NCBI GenBank assembly: GCA_030673965.1
Contig: JAUTCN010000014.1
Location: forward strand, 1 to 53,614
Direction of reading: 5' to 3'
From: Fusobacterium sp. JB019
GTDB taxonomy: Bacteria > Fusobacteriota > Fusobacteriia > Fusobacteriales > Fusobacteriaceae
Length of the DNA: 53,614 bases
The notes below the pieces were generated by a model, which worked only from the letters and a program-made list of their open reading frames with translations, made no database searches and was not told the DNA's origin. The translations under genes were made by a program, and so were the position numbers. Shown one piece after another: positions 25,954 through 33,454 of this stretch. Every line of letters begins with the position of its first letter. Position 1 is the first letter of the stretch.

Positions 25954-26961
25954 TTAAAAATTTTTACTTAATTTCCCCTCTATATCCTCCTTTGTTTCCT
26001 TTATAAATTTAAATGTTTCATCATCTAATGGATACCTCACAACACATCCTGGTGTAAGAATATGTTTTATATTTTTCATAACTTTTATTGTTTTATAAAT
26101 TTCATTTCTTATTTCATTTTTCTTCTTATTTGTAATATCCATACGTTTTATTCCACCCATCAAACATTTTCCTGATATATCTCTTGCCTCTTCTAATTCT
26201 GGAAGTGTCTCATAAGCATGCCAGTTAATTACTTGAACAGGATAATCCTTTAAAATATTAAAAATTATATTGTCCCCGTGAGCATGAATAACATTGAACC
26301 AACCCTTTGAAGCTCCCTTTAAAACTTTTAAATCATAAGGTTTCCCATACTCTAAATATGTCTTTTCATCAATAAAATTATATGAAGTCATTTGAGATGC
26401 AAAGAATACTCCATCTGCTCCCATTTCTATAGCTTTTTCAGCTAATCTACTAGTTGCATTTGCTATATTTTCTAAAGCTTTATGTATAACTTCTCCATGT
26501 CCCTCTTCTATATGCTTTCTAAGTAATTTTCCTGATAATTTATCTGCAGTTGTTATGGGAGAAAAAACAGTAAATATTACTGGAACTTCCTCATCTTTTA
26601 ATAATTTTATAAGCTCTTCTAAATATAATAATTCTCTTGCTAAAGCTCCTTTAGTTATATCTAGATCTTCTATTTTCAACCAATCTTTTGGTTCTTTAAT
26701 TGGAGTTTTTGTTAATTTTGCAACTCCCCCATCAAAAATATTTGAATAATCTATTTCACATCCATAATCTTCTATTGAATACATCCCATTATTCATTGTT
26801 TTTATAAAATCAATATCATATGTTTTATAAAAATCATATGTCTTCATAGCTATTAATTTAGGATCTAAATCTATCTTTGGAAAATGAGACCAGAAAGCAT
26901 ATGGTAGCTTGTCCACCTTATCTCCATTAATTGCACATTTTATTCTTTCTATTTTATTCAT
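25954..26961 (-). CDS. URO-D superfamily protein (MtaA/CmuA-like methyltransferase type)
   Basis: The protein has 335 aa. The N-terminus MNKIERIKCAINGDKVDKLPYAFW is the usual start of URO-D-fold proteins. Conserved elements include NVIHAHGDN (about 220-230) and a C-terminal LTPGCVVRYPL. These resemble the His and Cys zinc ligands of corrinoid-dependent MtaA/CmuA-type methyltransferases more than true HemE, whose N-terminal arginine motif is absent. It is first in an operon with a complete TctCBA uptake system, so it probably acts on the imported carboxylate (inference). No corrinoid protein is encoded nearby. The start has GGAGGG. Confidence 0.82.
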   Translation of the reverse strand: MNKIERIKCAINGDKVDKLPYAFWSHFPKIDLDPKLIAMKTYDFYKTYDIDFIKTMNNGMYSIEDYGCEIDYSNIFDGGVAKLTKTPIKEPKDWLKIEDLDITKGALARELLYLEELIKLLKDEEVPVIFTVFSPITTADKLSGKLLRKHIEEGHGEVIHKALENIANATSRLAEKAIEMGADGVFFASQMTSYNFIDEKTYLEYGKPYDLKVLKGASKGWFNVIHAHGDNIIFNILKDYPVQVINWHAYETLPELEEARDISGKCLMGGIKRMDITNKKKNEIRNEIYKTIKVMKNIKHILTPGCVVRYPLDDETFKFIKETKEDIEGKLSKNF

Positions 26962-27086
26962 ATTCCCTCCATCAATTAAATATTTTTGTTTTTATAAATA
27001 TTTATATTTGAATTATATTAACCACTCAAGAAATTTCTTACTATAAGTCTAGTACATGAAGCCTAATTTTAAAAACACTTTTTCTC

Positions 27087-27124
27087 TTTTACTTCTTACA
27101 ACCAAAAGGTTGTAAGAAGTAAAA
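27087..27124. promoter_or_regulatory. Perfect 38-bp palindrome between the LysR gene and the URO-D/tct operon
   Basis: Two 17-bp arms (TTTTACTTCTTACAACC / GGTTGTAAGAAGTAAAA) are separated by AAAA. No T-run follows on either strand beyond the arms, and it lies between divergent starts, so an operator for the LysR regulator is more likely than a terminator. It sits just upstream of the LysR promoter. Confidence 0.75.
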
Positions 27125-27150
27125 TTCATCACAATATAAATTTTAATATA

Positions 27151-27179
27151 TTGACACAATATAAAAAATAAAATATACT
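27151..27179 (+). promoter_or_regulatory. Consensus promoter of the LysR gene
   Basis: -35 TTGACA (27151-27156), 17-bp spacer, -10 TATACT (27174-27179). The start codon would lie about 35 nt into the transcript. Confidence 0.75.
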
Positions 27180-27220
27180 TAAGTATTAAACAAAAATGAA
27201 AAGAAAGGGGTGATGAAACT

Positions 27221-28171
27221 ATTAATTTTACTAATTTAACTTATTTTTTATTTCTTGCAGAGGAATTAAATTTTACATCAGCATCTAATAAACTCTATAT
27301 ATCCCAGCAATCACTTAGTGCTCACATTGCCAAATTAGAAAAAACATTTGATGTTAAGTTGTTTGAAAGAACTCAACCTCTTAAACTAACTCCAGCAGGG
27401 CATACTTTTTATAAATATGCTGAGCATTTTTTAACTTTAAAAAAGAACCTAGAATCTGAAATGAACTACATTAAAAATGAACAAATTTTAGAAATAACTG
27501 TTGGAAGTACTGTTTCAAGAGGAGCTATTATTCTTCCATCACTAATAAAAAAATATTCTGAGACTCACCCTAAAACAAAAATAAATATAATACAAAAAAG
27601 ATCTTCCAACGAATTAGAAGAACTTTTATTTAAAAAACAAACTGATATTATAATCGGATTTACTCCTCACAAAAATCCATTATTTGAAAGTATCTTTTTA
27701 ACATCTGAAGATTATTTACTTGGCATTCCTGAAAATATTTTAAAGGAATATTTCCCAAATAATTTTTCTTCTATTATTAAAGCTTTAAAAAAAGAAATAG
27801 ATTTAGATTTAATTAAATCTTGTCCTTTTATTGCAATGCCTTCTAATACTTATTCTGGATTTGTTTTAAATAAACTATGTTTAAAACATAATATTGTTCC
27901 AAATATAGCCTTAGAAGTTGGAAACATAGAAACTCAATTAGCTTTATTATATAAGGGACTTGGGATAGTTTTTATTCCAAAATTATTTGTTGATTGTCAT
28001 AAATACACCCTTGATGAAAAAAAGATATATTTTTTTAATACAAAGGAACCTATAACAAAAAATATTTCTATTTCAGCAACCTATCTTAAAAATAGTAATT
28101 TACCAAAACATATAATTGATTTTATTGATATTGCTTCAGAATTTTTCAATACAAAAACAAGCTGCTATTAA
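27221..28171 (+). CDS. LysR-family regulator of the divergent tct operon (non-canonical ATT start or 1-nt indel)
   Basis: From 27221 the reading frame encodes 316 aa, the normal family length. The N-terminus is a complete LysR helix-turn-helix (NFTNLTYFLFLAEELNFTSA, then SQQSLSAHIAKLEKTFDVKLFER). A LysR substrate-binding domain follows to the end. No ATG, GTG or TTG occurs in this frame before 27359, which lies past the helix-turn-helix. The only credible start is ATT at 27221 behind AAAGGGGTG. A GTG-ATG pair at 27210-27215 is in another frame and would join this frame if the following AAA tract had one more A (reading MKTINFTNL...). The product probably senses the imported carboxylate. The gene ends inside its terminator. 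Confidence 0.82.
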   Translation: MNFTNLTYFLFLAEELNFTSASNKLYISQQSLSAHIAKLEKTFDVKLFERTQPLKLTPAGHTFYKYAEHFLTLKKNLESEMNYIKNEQILEITVGSTVSRGAIILPSLIKKYSETHPKTKINIIQKRSSNELEELLFKKQTDIIIGFTPHKNPLFESIFLTSEDYLLGIPENILKEYFPNNFSSIIKALKKEIDLDLIKSCPFIAMPSNTYSGFVLNKLCLKHNIVPNIALEVGNIETQLALLYKGLGIVFIPKLFVDCHKYTLDEKKIYFFNTKEPITKNISISATYLKNSNLPKHIIDFIDIASEFFNTKTSCY

Positions 28172-28189
28172 ATATATGCAGCTTGTTTT
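28154..28189. terminator. Terminator between convergent LysR and AraC genes
   Basis: A perfect 12-bp stem (AAAACAAGCTGC / GCAGCTTGTTTT) overlaps the last LysR codons and can work in both directions. Confidence 0.85.
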
Positions 28190-28213
28190 ATCTTTTAAAT
28201 ATTTTTATAATTA

Positions 28214-29122
28214 TTATTTTATAGGTATGTATATATCAAATTCTGAATTGTCACTATTTTCTTTGAATCTTTCATCATAAAGTTCAAAATTAAATTCCTT
28301 ATCCACTTGAAACTCTGTTGCAGGAAGCAGGCTTCCATATAAATAATCATAAGTCTTTTGAATTTTTGAAACAAAATCTTTATCATTTGGATTTCCCTTG
28401 TAAGTAAATACTAAATATTTTTGAGGATTTATTATCTTTTTAAACATTTCTTCATTCGCATGATCAAAAGAAGAAACTTCAATTCCTATCATCTCATCAA
28501 ATTCACAAATAGCATCAGTTGTTATATCTTTAGCTAGATTATTTTTAATTTCCATATTAAAAGCTACACCATAATAACTTCCCTCTACTTTATTTTTAAT
28601 CTTATTTTCTTCTAAAAAGAATTTTCCCCACAATTTAGGAATAGTATTTTCTCTTTTTAAATAAACTCTTTCCTTTATTCCTACTAATTTTATTTCATTT
28701 CTTTCAACTATCTTATAATTCATATAGGCACTTCCTTTCAAATTTTTTATTTTTAAGTTAGCAAGGTAAAGTTCCTTTTTAGAATATTTTACTATTCCAG
28801 GCTTGTTTTTTCTAAATGAATATGGAGTATATGAAAAAAATGTTTTAAAAGCTCTTGAAAAAGATTCTTGAGATTCAAAACCTGCTATAAAAGCAATCTC
28901 AATTATCCTTTTATCTGTATCACTAAGTAAAGTAGCTGCCATAGATAACCTTCTCATTTTTATATACTCAGATATTGTAACTCCTAAAATAGCTTTGAAT
29001 ATTCTTGAAAAATGATAGGGAGAAATAAATATTTTATTAGATATTTTTTGTAAAGTTAATTTCTCTTCTAAATTTTCTTCAATATAATCAAGAGCTTGTT
29101 TCATTGTATTTATATAATCCAT
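28214..29122 (-). CDS. AraC-family regulator with GyrI-like ligand-binding domain
   Basis: It has 302 aa from the ATG at 29122, chosen because TAGGAGG sits just before it; an upstream ATG at 29146 lacks a site. Two helix-turn-helix motifs in residues 1-105 (LQKISNKIFISPYHFSRIFKAILG and IIEIAFIAGFESQESFSRAFKTFF) are followed by a GyrI-like domain (about 115-302) ending in DIYIPIK. This is the Rob/SoxS-with-effector type, usually a drug or stress sensor. It is monocistronic. No obvious target is adjacent, though the MATE exporter lies 5 kb away. Confidence 0.92.
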   Translation of the reverse strand: MDYINTMKQALDYIEENLEEKLTLQKISNKIFISPYHFSRIFKAILGVTISEYIKMRRLSMAATLLSDTDKRIIEIAFIAGFESQESFSRAFKTFFSYTPYSFRKNKPGIVKYSKKELYLANLKIKNLKGSAYMNYKIVERNEIKLVGIKERVYLKRENTIPKLWGKFFLEENKIKNKVEGSYYGVAFNMEIKNNLAKDITTDAICEFDEMIGIEVSSFDHANEEMFKKIINPQKYLVFTYKGNPNDKDFVSKIQKTYDYLYGSLLPATEFQVDKEFNFELYDERFKENSDNSEFDIYIPIK

Positions 29123-29252
29123 AAAACCTCCTAACTTATTATACAACTATATTAGCATAATAAAAAATTAAAATTATGTTCCTATTTGCTATTTAAAATT
29201 AATATTTTTTAGAGTATGCCTGAAAAAGTTATTAATTTTATAAAGTTTTTAG

Positions 29253-29528
29253 ATTATAGTCGAATATTTGTTATTAGATGAATTTCAAAATATAGATAAA
29301 TGGGAAAAAGTTATCAATTCTTTTAGATTAAAAGTGCAGGAAGAAAAAATATATTATCAAGTTTCTACTACTTTAAAAGAAGAAAAAACTTTCCAAAGGG
29401 AAATTTATCCCTTTGAATTAATTAAAGATCATCACAAAAAGATTCTTTTAACAATGGATAATGTTATAGATAATAACTATAATGGAATCATTATCCAAAA
29501 TATTTTAGATTTTTTAGTATCAAATTAA
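29253..29528 (+). pseudogene. Remnant of an AAA/DUF4143-type ATPase
   Basis: A short frame starts after a stop at 29250. It reads IVEYLLLDEFQNIDKWEKVINSF (the Walker B region of AAA_14-type ATPases) and then jumps to YYQVSTTLKEEKTFQREIYPFELIKDHHKKILLTMD...NILDFL, which resembles the extreme C-terminus of the same family. The Walker A region and the whole middle are missing, so this is an internally deleted relic, not a gene. A TTG at 29268 could start an 86-residue peptide, but no ribosome site precedes it. Confidence 0.72.
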
Positions 29529-29540
29529 AAAATTAAAAAA

Positions 29541-29579
29541 GGGCTGTATAAGTTATAATTTAATAACCTAAACAGCCCT
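29541..29579 (-). terminator. Terminator-like hairpin after the ATPase remnant
   Basis: The stem GGGCTGT / ACAGCCC has further pairing inside and a T-run on the minus strand. No gene reads into it from the right, so it is probably left from the deleted gene's neighbourhood or acts weakly in the plus direction. Confidence 0.5.
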
Positions 29580-29754
29580 AGAACATTACAATCGTAAAAA
29601 TCACCAGCTTTCTTTCACATATTTAATTTTACTTCTAAATTTTCATTACTTAATAACTTAAAAAACAATATCTCACAGACTTTACATTTATTTATTTTTA
29701 TTTTAACAAGGATTTAGTATTATGAATAAGTATTATTTTTCATTACATTTTTAG

Positions 29755-29839
29755 CTCTTACTTCTTAGTACATTGGACTCACCCCTTTTTTTTTTTAGTA
29801 AAATGCTTAGTTGTTCAAAACATCGGGATCACCTCCTGA
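29755..29839 (-). repeat. Tandem small-ORF-like element, copy A (85 bp)
   Basis: On the minus strand it carries a perfect Shine-Dalgarno AGGAGGTGAT, then ATG-TTT-TGA (start 29823), an A11 tract, then GGGGTGAG and ATG-TAC-TAA. If the TTTT after the first start is read with a +1 slip, a 23-codon peptide MFEQLSILLKKKRGESNVLR... opens. Nearly identical to copy B; the copies differ by one substitution and tract length. The surrounding stretch 29529-30196 has no intact gene. Confidence 0.8.
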
Positions 29840-29885
29840 AAAATTTTTATTATATTAATAAATTATTTTTTTATTATATTTTTTA

Positions 29886-29968
29886 CTCTTATTTCTTAGT
29901 ACATTGGACTCACCCCTTTTTTTTTAGTAAAATGCTTAGTTGTTCAAAACATCGGGATCACCTCCTGA
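29886..29968 (-). repeat. Tandem small-ORF-like element, copy B (83 bp)
   Basis: Same as copy A apart from one substitution and an A9 instead of A11 tract on the minus strand. In this copy the slipped frame would stop after MFEQLSILLKKKG. The start codon is at 29952. On the plus strand the element contains GGATCACCTCCT, the same as the 3' tail of 16S rRNA. Confidence 0.8.
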
Positions 29969-30166
29969 TAAGTTTTATATAGCTATATTTTTTTGTTATG
30001 ATATATTTATACCTTATTTGAAAAAAATTGTCAAGATTTTTTTATCAATTTCATATATGATTTTTAAATGTAATATATATACAATTTATATAATGCATTT
30101 TTTGTCCTTAAATTTAAAGAACTTAGATATTTATATTCTTTTCATTTATACTGCTCTATTTCACCT

Positions 30167-30193
30167 AAAAAAAGTGCTTAACAGCACTTTTTT
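30167..30193 (-). terminator. Terminator of the IclR gene
   Basis: The stem AAAAAAGTGCT / AGCACTTTTTT has a TAAC loop and a T-run on the minus strand. It directly abuts the stop codon of the IclR gene at 30197. Confidence 0.9.
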
Positions 30194-30196
30194 ATT

Positions 30197-30961
30197 TTAC
30201 TTTTCTTTAAGAAATATTCTATTTTCTAAAACATCAGCTAAATTCTTTAAATCTTCAATAATTTCATCCTTTAATTTTTTTATAATTGGAGTTATTGCTG
30301 TAACTGAAACAGATCCAAAAATAGAATTATTATTATCAAATATAGGAACAGCTATACTACTTATCCCAAAACCTATCTCATCAAATTCAGTTGCATATCC
30401 ATTTTTTTCTATTAATTTCAATTCTTTTTTCAATATGGATTTTTCAATTATTGTGTTTTCTGTAAAACTTTCTAAGTTTAAATCTTCTAAATTTTTCTTT
30501 CTATATTTTAATAATATCTTTCCTGAAGCTGTTGCATGAAGAGGAAAATTTAAGCTTTGAGTACTTGTTAAAATATAGTGACTTAATTTTGGATTTATTG
30601 TTTTTGCTGTAAAAATATTGTCTGCTTCTATAATTTGAAGTCTACTTGAAACTTTAAATTTCTCAGATAAATTCGTAAGTAAATCCACTGAAAGATCCCT
30701 TGCCCTATTAACATTATTTTTTTGTAACAAGTTTGATTTCAACATAAAAAAGTTACCAATTGAATATGTATTTTTTTTATTATTATGGCACACTAACTCA
30801 TTTAAAACAAGAGTGTTAATTATCCCTCTTGTGGTATTTATATTTAGCTCTATCTTATCACTAATTTCCTTTAAAGATAGCTCCATATTTTTTTCATCAA
30901 AACAATTTAAAATGTTTACTGCCCTTTGAATAGATTGAATTATTTTAATTTCTTTTTTCAT
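30197..30961 (-). CDS. IclR-family transcriptional regulator of the ureohydrolase cassette
   Basis: The protein has 254 aa. The N-terminal winged helix (about 6-65) has IQRAVNILNCFDEKNMELSLKEISDKI. The IclR effector domain (about 75-250) has the conserved LHATASGKILL and GFGISSIAVPIFDNNNSIFGSVSV. It is transcribed divergently from the ureohydrolase gene with 157 bp between. A strong promoter and inverted-repeat site there suggest it represses that operon until a guanidino or related ligand binds (inference). Confidence 0.94.
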   Translation of the reverse strand: MKKEIKIIQSIQRAVNILNCFDEKNMELSLKEISDKIELNINTTRGIINTLVLNELVCHNNKKNTYSIGNFFMLKSNLLQKNNVNRARDLSVDLLTNLSEKFKVSSRLQIIEADNIFTAKTINPKLSHYILTSTQSLNFPLHATASGKILLKYRKKNLEDLNLESFTENTIIEKSILKKELKLIEKNGYATEFDEIGFGISSIAVPIFDNNNSIFGSVSVTAITPIIKKLKDEIIEDLKNLADVLENRIFLKEK

Positions 30962-31035
30962 TTTATCTCCTAATTTTTTTTATATTTAAATTATACCACT
31001 ATTCTTTTAAATTTTTAAAGTTTTAATTTTTTTTG

Positions 31036-31064
31036 TTGACAAGATAAAAAAATAATGATATAAC
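31036..31064 (+). promoter_or_regulatory. Consensus promoter of the ureohydrolase operon
   Basis: -35 TTGACA (31036-31041), 17-bp spacer, -10 TATAAC (31059-31064). Confidence 0.78.
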
Positions 31065-31096
31065 TACATTGTAGTCAGATAAACTATAATGTAGTT
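31062..31096 (+). promoter_or_regulatory. Probable IclR operator over the transcription start
   Basis: Inverted repeat AACTACATT ... AATGTAGTT with 17 nt between the arms. It overlaps the end of the -10 box and the expected start point, as expected for a repressor site. The left arm also contains the palindrome CTACATTGTAG. Confidence 0.65.
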
Positions 31097-31118
31097 TAAT
31101 AAAGGGAGGTAATATTTT

Positions 31119-32102
31119 ATGAATAACAAACCTATTTGTTATGTACCTGGTAGAGAAAAGGTAGAAGTTTTTAGTGGGGTACCTAGTTTCTTAGGATTAC
31201 CAAAAATATCAACAAAGGAAGAACTAAATAATTTTGATTTAGTTTTTATGGGCGTTCCTTGGGAAGGAGTTTGTACTTACGGAGGATATTCTTCTTGCGA
31301 ACTTTCAACTAAAAATATAAGAGAAGCTTCTGTTAGATATGGGGGATATTTACCAGAGTTTGATGTGGATGTTTTTGATCACTTTACTGGTGGAGATTTT
31401 GGAGATTGCGCAATTGAAAATGGAAATTATGAATTTTCTTTTAATAGTATGAGAACTAAACTTTCTAAAATTTTAGATGCTGAAAAATTCCCTGTTATAT
31501 TTGGGGGAGATCATTCTATATCTTATCCTTTAATAAGTGAATTTGCTAAGGCTAAGGGAAAAGGAAAAGTTGGAGTACTTCATTTTGATGCACATATGGA
31601 TAACATGGATGAGTTTGGAGAAGAAAAATATGCTCGTTGTTCACCATTCCATAGATTATATGAAGATGAAAATATAGATCCTACAAAAATAGTTCATTTT
31701 GGAATTAGAGGACCTAGAAATAATCCACTAGCTTTAAAAGAAGCTAAAAAGTTTGGAGCTACTGTAATCACAGGAATGGAAGTTAAAGAAGAAGGATGGA
31801 AAAATTCTATAAAAAAAGCATTAGAAATTGTTACAAAGGATACTGATACTTTTTATGTAACTGTATGTTCTGATATTTTAGATATTGCTAATAATCCTGC
31901 TGGACCTCCTGATCCTTGTGGAATGACAACATATGAATTAGCTATGATGTTACATGAATGCGGGAAAGCTGGAGTTGGAGCTTTTGATTTTGTAGAGCTT
32001 TATCCTGGTAAAGATCCTGAAAATACTTCTGGTCATGTGGCTGTTTGGATGAGTATCTATTTATTAACGGGATTAACAAAGTTCAAATTTGAGCTTAAAT
32101 AA
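31119..32102 (+). CDS. Ureohydrolase (arginase/agmatinase superfamily), divergent subgroup
   Basis: The protein has 327 aa. Recognisable family motifs are GGDHS (residues 129-133, with metal ligand His132) and DAHMD (157-161). The third motif, normally S-x-D-x-D-x-x-D-P, reads CSDILDIANNPAGPPDPCG (about 249-267): the aspartate before proline is Asn and the spacing is changed, so the second metal site may differ. The family hydrolyses guanidino groups to urea (arginine, agmatine, guanidinobutyrate and others) with Mn or Ni. The substrate here is open. It is first in a cassette with an Nramp-fold transporter 29 bp downstream and is controlled by the divergent IclR gene. Ribosome site GGGAGG. 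Confidence 0.85.
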   Translation: MNNKPICYVPGREKVEVFSGVPSFLGLPKISTKEELNNFDLVFMGVPWEGVCTYGGYSSCELSTKNIREASVRYGGYLPEFDVDVFDHFTGGDFGDCAIENGNYEFSFNSMRTKLSKILDAEKFPVIFGGDHSISYPLISEFAKAKGKGKVGVLHFDAHMDNMDEFGEEKYARCSPFHRLYEDENIDPTKIVHFGIRGPRNNPLALKEAKKFGATVITGMEVKEEGWKNSIKKALEIVTKDTDTFYVTVCSDILDIANNPAGPPDPCGMTTYELAMMLHECGKAGVGAFDFVELYPGKDPENTSGHVAVWMSIYLLTGLTKFKFELK

Positions 32103-32131
32103 ATAATTAAAGTAAACGGGAGGAACAAAAT

Positions 32132-33361
32132 ATGGGGAAGTACACTTGGAAGGATAAGGTTAAGGCTATAGGTCCTGGTGCTGTTATTACAGCTTCTTTT
32201 ATAGGGCCTGGAACAATTACTGTATGTACAAAAGCTGGGGCAGGCTTTGGATACGCTCTTTTATGGACTGTTATATTTGCAACAATATCAACAATAGTTC
32301 TTCAAGAGATGGCAGCTAGATTAGGAATAATTACCCAAGAAGGACTCGGGGAGGCAGTTGTTAAAACTTTTGACAACCCTATTTTGAAAAAATTAAGTAT
32401 GGTCCTTGTTGGATTTTCAATTGTAAGTGGATGTGTTGCATACATTGCTGGAGATTTAGCAGGAACTGCTCTTGGACTTACTACTATGATAGGAGGAAAA
32501 TCTAATGTGGTTGCACCTCTTATGGGTTTAATAATTCTTGCTTTAGTTTATAAAGGAAGTTTTAAAGTTTTAGAAAAATTATTAACTGTTTTAGTTGGAT
32601 TAATGGCTGTAATATTTGTAACTACAATGATTGTGGCTAAACCTGATTTATCAAATATATTTACAGGATTTATGCCAACTATACCACATAAAAGCCTTTT
32701 TACAGTAATTGCAATAATAGGAACAACTATCGTACCATATAACTTCTTCATTCACGCTGCTTCTGCTAAAAATACATGGAAAAATGCTGATGAATTAGAA
32801 TTATCTAAATGGGATATTTATTTTTCAATAAGTATGGGAGGATTAATTACTGCAGCTATTATAATTACTTCTGCTACTTTAATGAGAGGAATGAGTATAC
32901 AAAGTGCTGCTGATTTATCAGTTCAACTTGAGCCATTATTAGGAAAATATGCTAAATACTTCTTAAGTATCGGATTATTTTCTGCAGGACTTTCATCTGC
33001 AATAGCTACTCCTTTAGGAGCTTCATATACATTAGCTGGTTTCCTTGGATGGGAATATAATAATTCTGACAAAAGATTCAAAACTACAAATGTTTTAATC
33101 GTCTTATTTGGAATTATAGGATCTGCAACTGGTTTCAATCCAATTACATTGATCTTAGTTTCTCAAGCTTTAAATGGAATAACTTTGCCAATAATTGTTA
33201 TCTATTTAGTTTATGCTACTTCAAGAAAAAATATACTAGGAGATTACACTAATAACACTTTCCAAAAAGCTATTGGATGGACTATTGCAGCAATTTCCTT
33301 TGTACTTGGAGGAACTAGTTTATTATCAGCAATCAAAAGTGCAATCGCATTATTAGGTTAA
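32132..33361 (+). CDS. Nramp-fold transporter lacking canonical metal-site residues
   Basis: The protein has 409 aa with about 11 TM segments. The first helix reads SFIGPGTITVCTKAGAGFG, where true Nramp metal transporters have DPGN; both Asp and Asn are replaced. In helix 6 the usual MPHN reads VPYN (GTTIVPYNFFIHAAS), losing Met and His. Overall length and the QEMAARLGIITQEGLGEAV stretch still match the Nramp superfamily. Loss of these ligands argues against Mn/Fe transport. Pairing with a ureohydrolase suggests uptake of an organic substrate such as a guanidino compound, or of another ion (inference). It ends before a terminator at 33400. Confidence 0.85.
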   Translation: MGKYTWKDKVKAIGPGAVITASFIGPGTITVCTKAGAGFGYALLWTVIFATISTIVLQEMAARLGIITQEGLGEAVVKTFDNPILKKLSMVLVGFSIVSGCVAYIAGDLAGTALGLTTMIGGKSNVVAPLMGLIILALVYKGSFKVLEKLLTVLVGLMAVIFVTTMIVAKPDLSNIFTGFMPTIPHKSLFTVIAIIGTTIVPYNFFIHAASAKNTWKNADELELSKWDIYFSISMGGLITAAIIITSATLMRGMSIQSAADLSVQLEPLLGKYAKYFLSIGLFSAGLSSAIATPLGASYTLAGFLGWEYNNSDKRFKTTNVLIVLFGIIGSATGFNPITLILVSQALNGITLPIIVIYLVYATSRKNILGDYTNNTFQKAIGWTIAAISFVLGGTSLLSAIKSAIALLG

Positions 33362-33399
33362 AAATAAAAATGCCCTAAATGTATTATATTGTTATATAG

Positions 33400-33430
33400 A
33401 AAAGTAGCCTTATTTCTAGGTTACTTTTTT
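33400..33430 (+). terminator. Terminator between the Nramp-like gene and cysK
   Basis: The stem AAAAGTAGCC / GGTTACTTTT (one G-T pair) is followed by T residues. It may only partly block reading into cysK, since no clear separate cysK promoter was found in the short gap. Confidence 0.75.
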
Positions 33431-33454
33431 ATATAAGACTAAAGGAGGAATATT

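Noticed and set aside
27359-28171. LysR gene starting at the TTG at 27359
   Set aside because: This start would remove the whole helix-turn-helix, which is clearly encoded upstream in the same frame, and it has no ribosome site.
29773-29982. 69-codon plus-strand frame across the tandem element
   Set aside because: It just translates the two direct repeats in one frame. There is no ribosome site, and the strong Shine-Dalgarno sequences are on the other strand.
29740-29990. Possible insertion sequence ends or CRISPR array at the tandem repeat
   Set aside because: Only two long copies occur, with no terminal inverted repeats, target duplications, transposase or cas genes.
29940-30539. 199-codon plus-strand frame overlapping the IclR gene end
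   Set aside because: Most of it is antisense to the well-supported IclR gene, and its composition is that of a shadow frame.
30962-31118. Guanidine or other riboswitch before the ureohydrolase gene
   Set aside because: After the predicted start point there are only about 50 nt, filled by the operator repeat and ribosome site; no conserved riboswitch core is visible.
33361-33454. T-box or SAM-type leader before cysK
   Set aside because: The gap is under 100 nt and holds one simple terminator hairpin; no specifier loop or antiterminator pairing was found.
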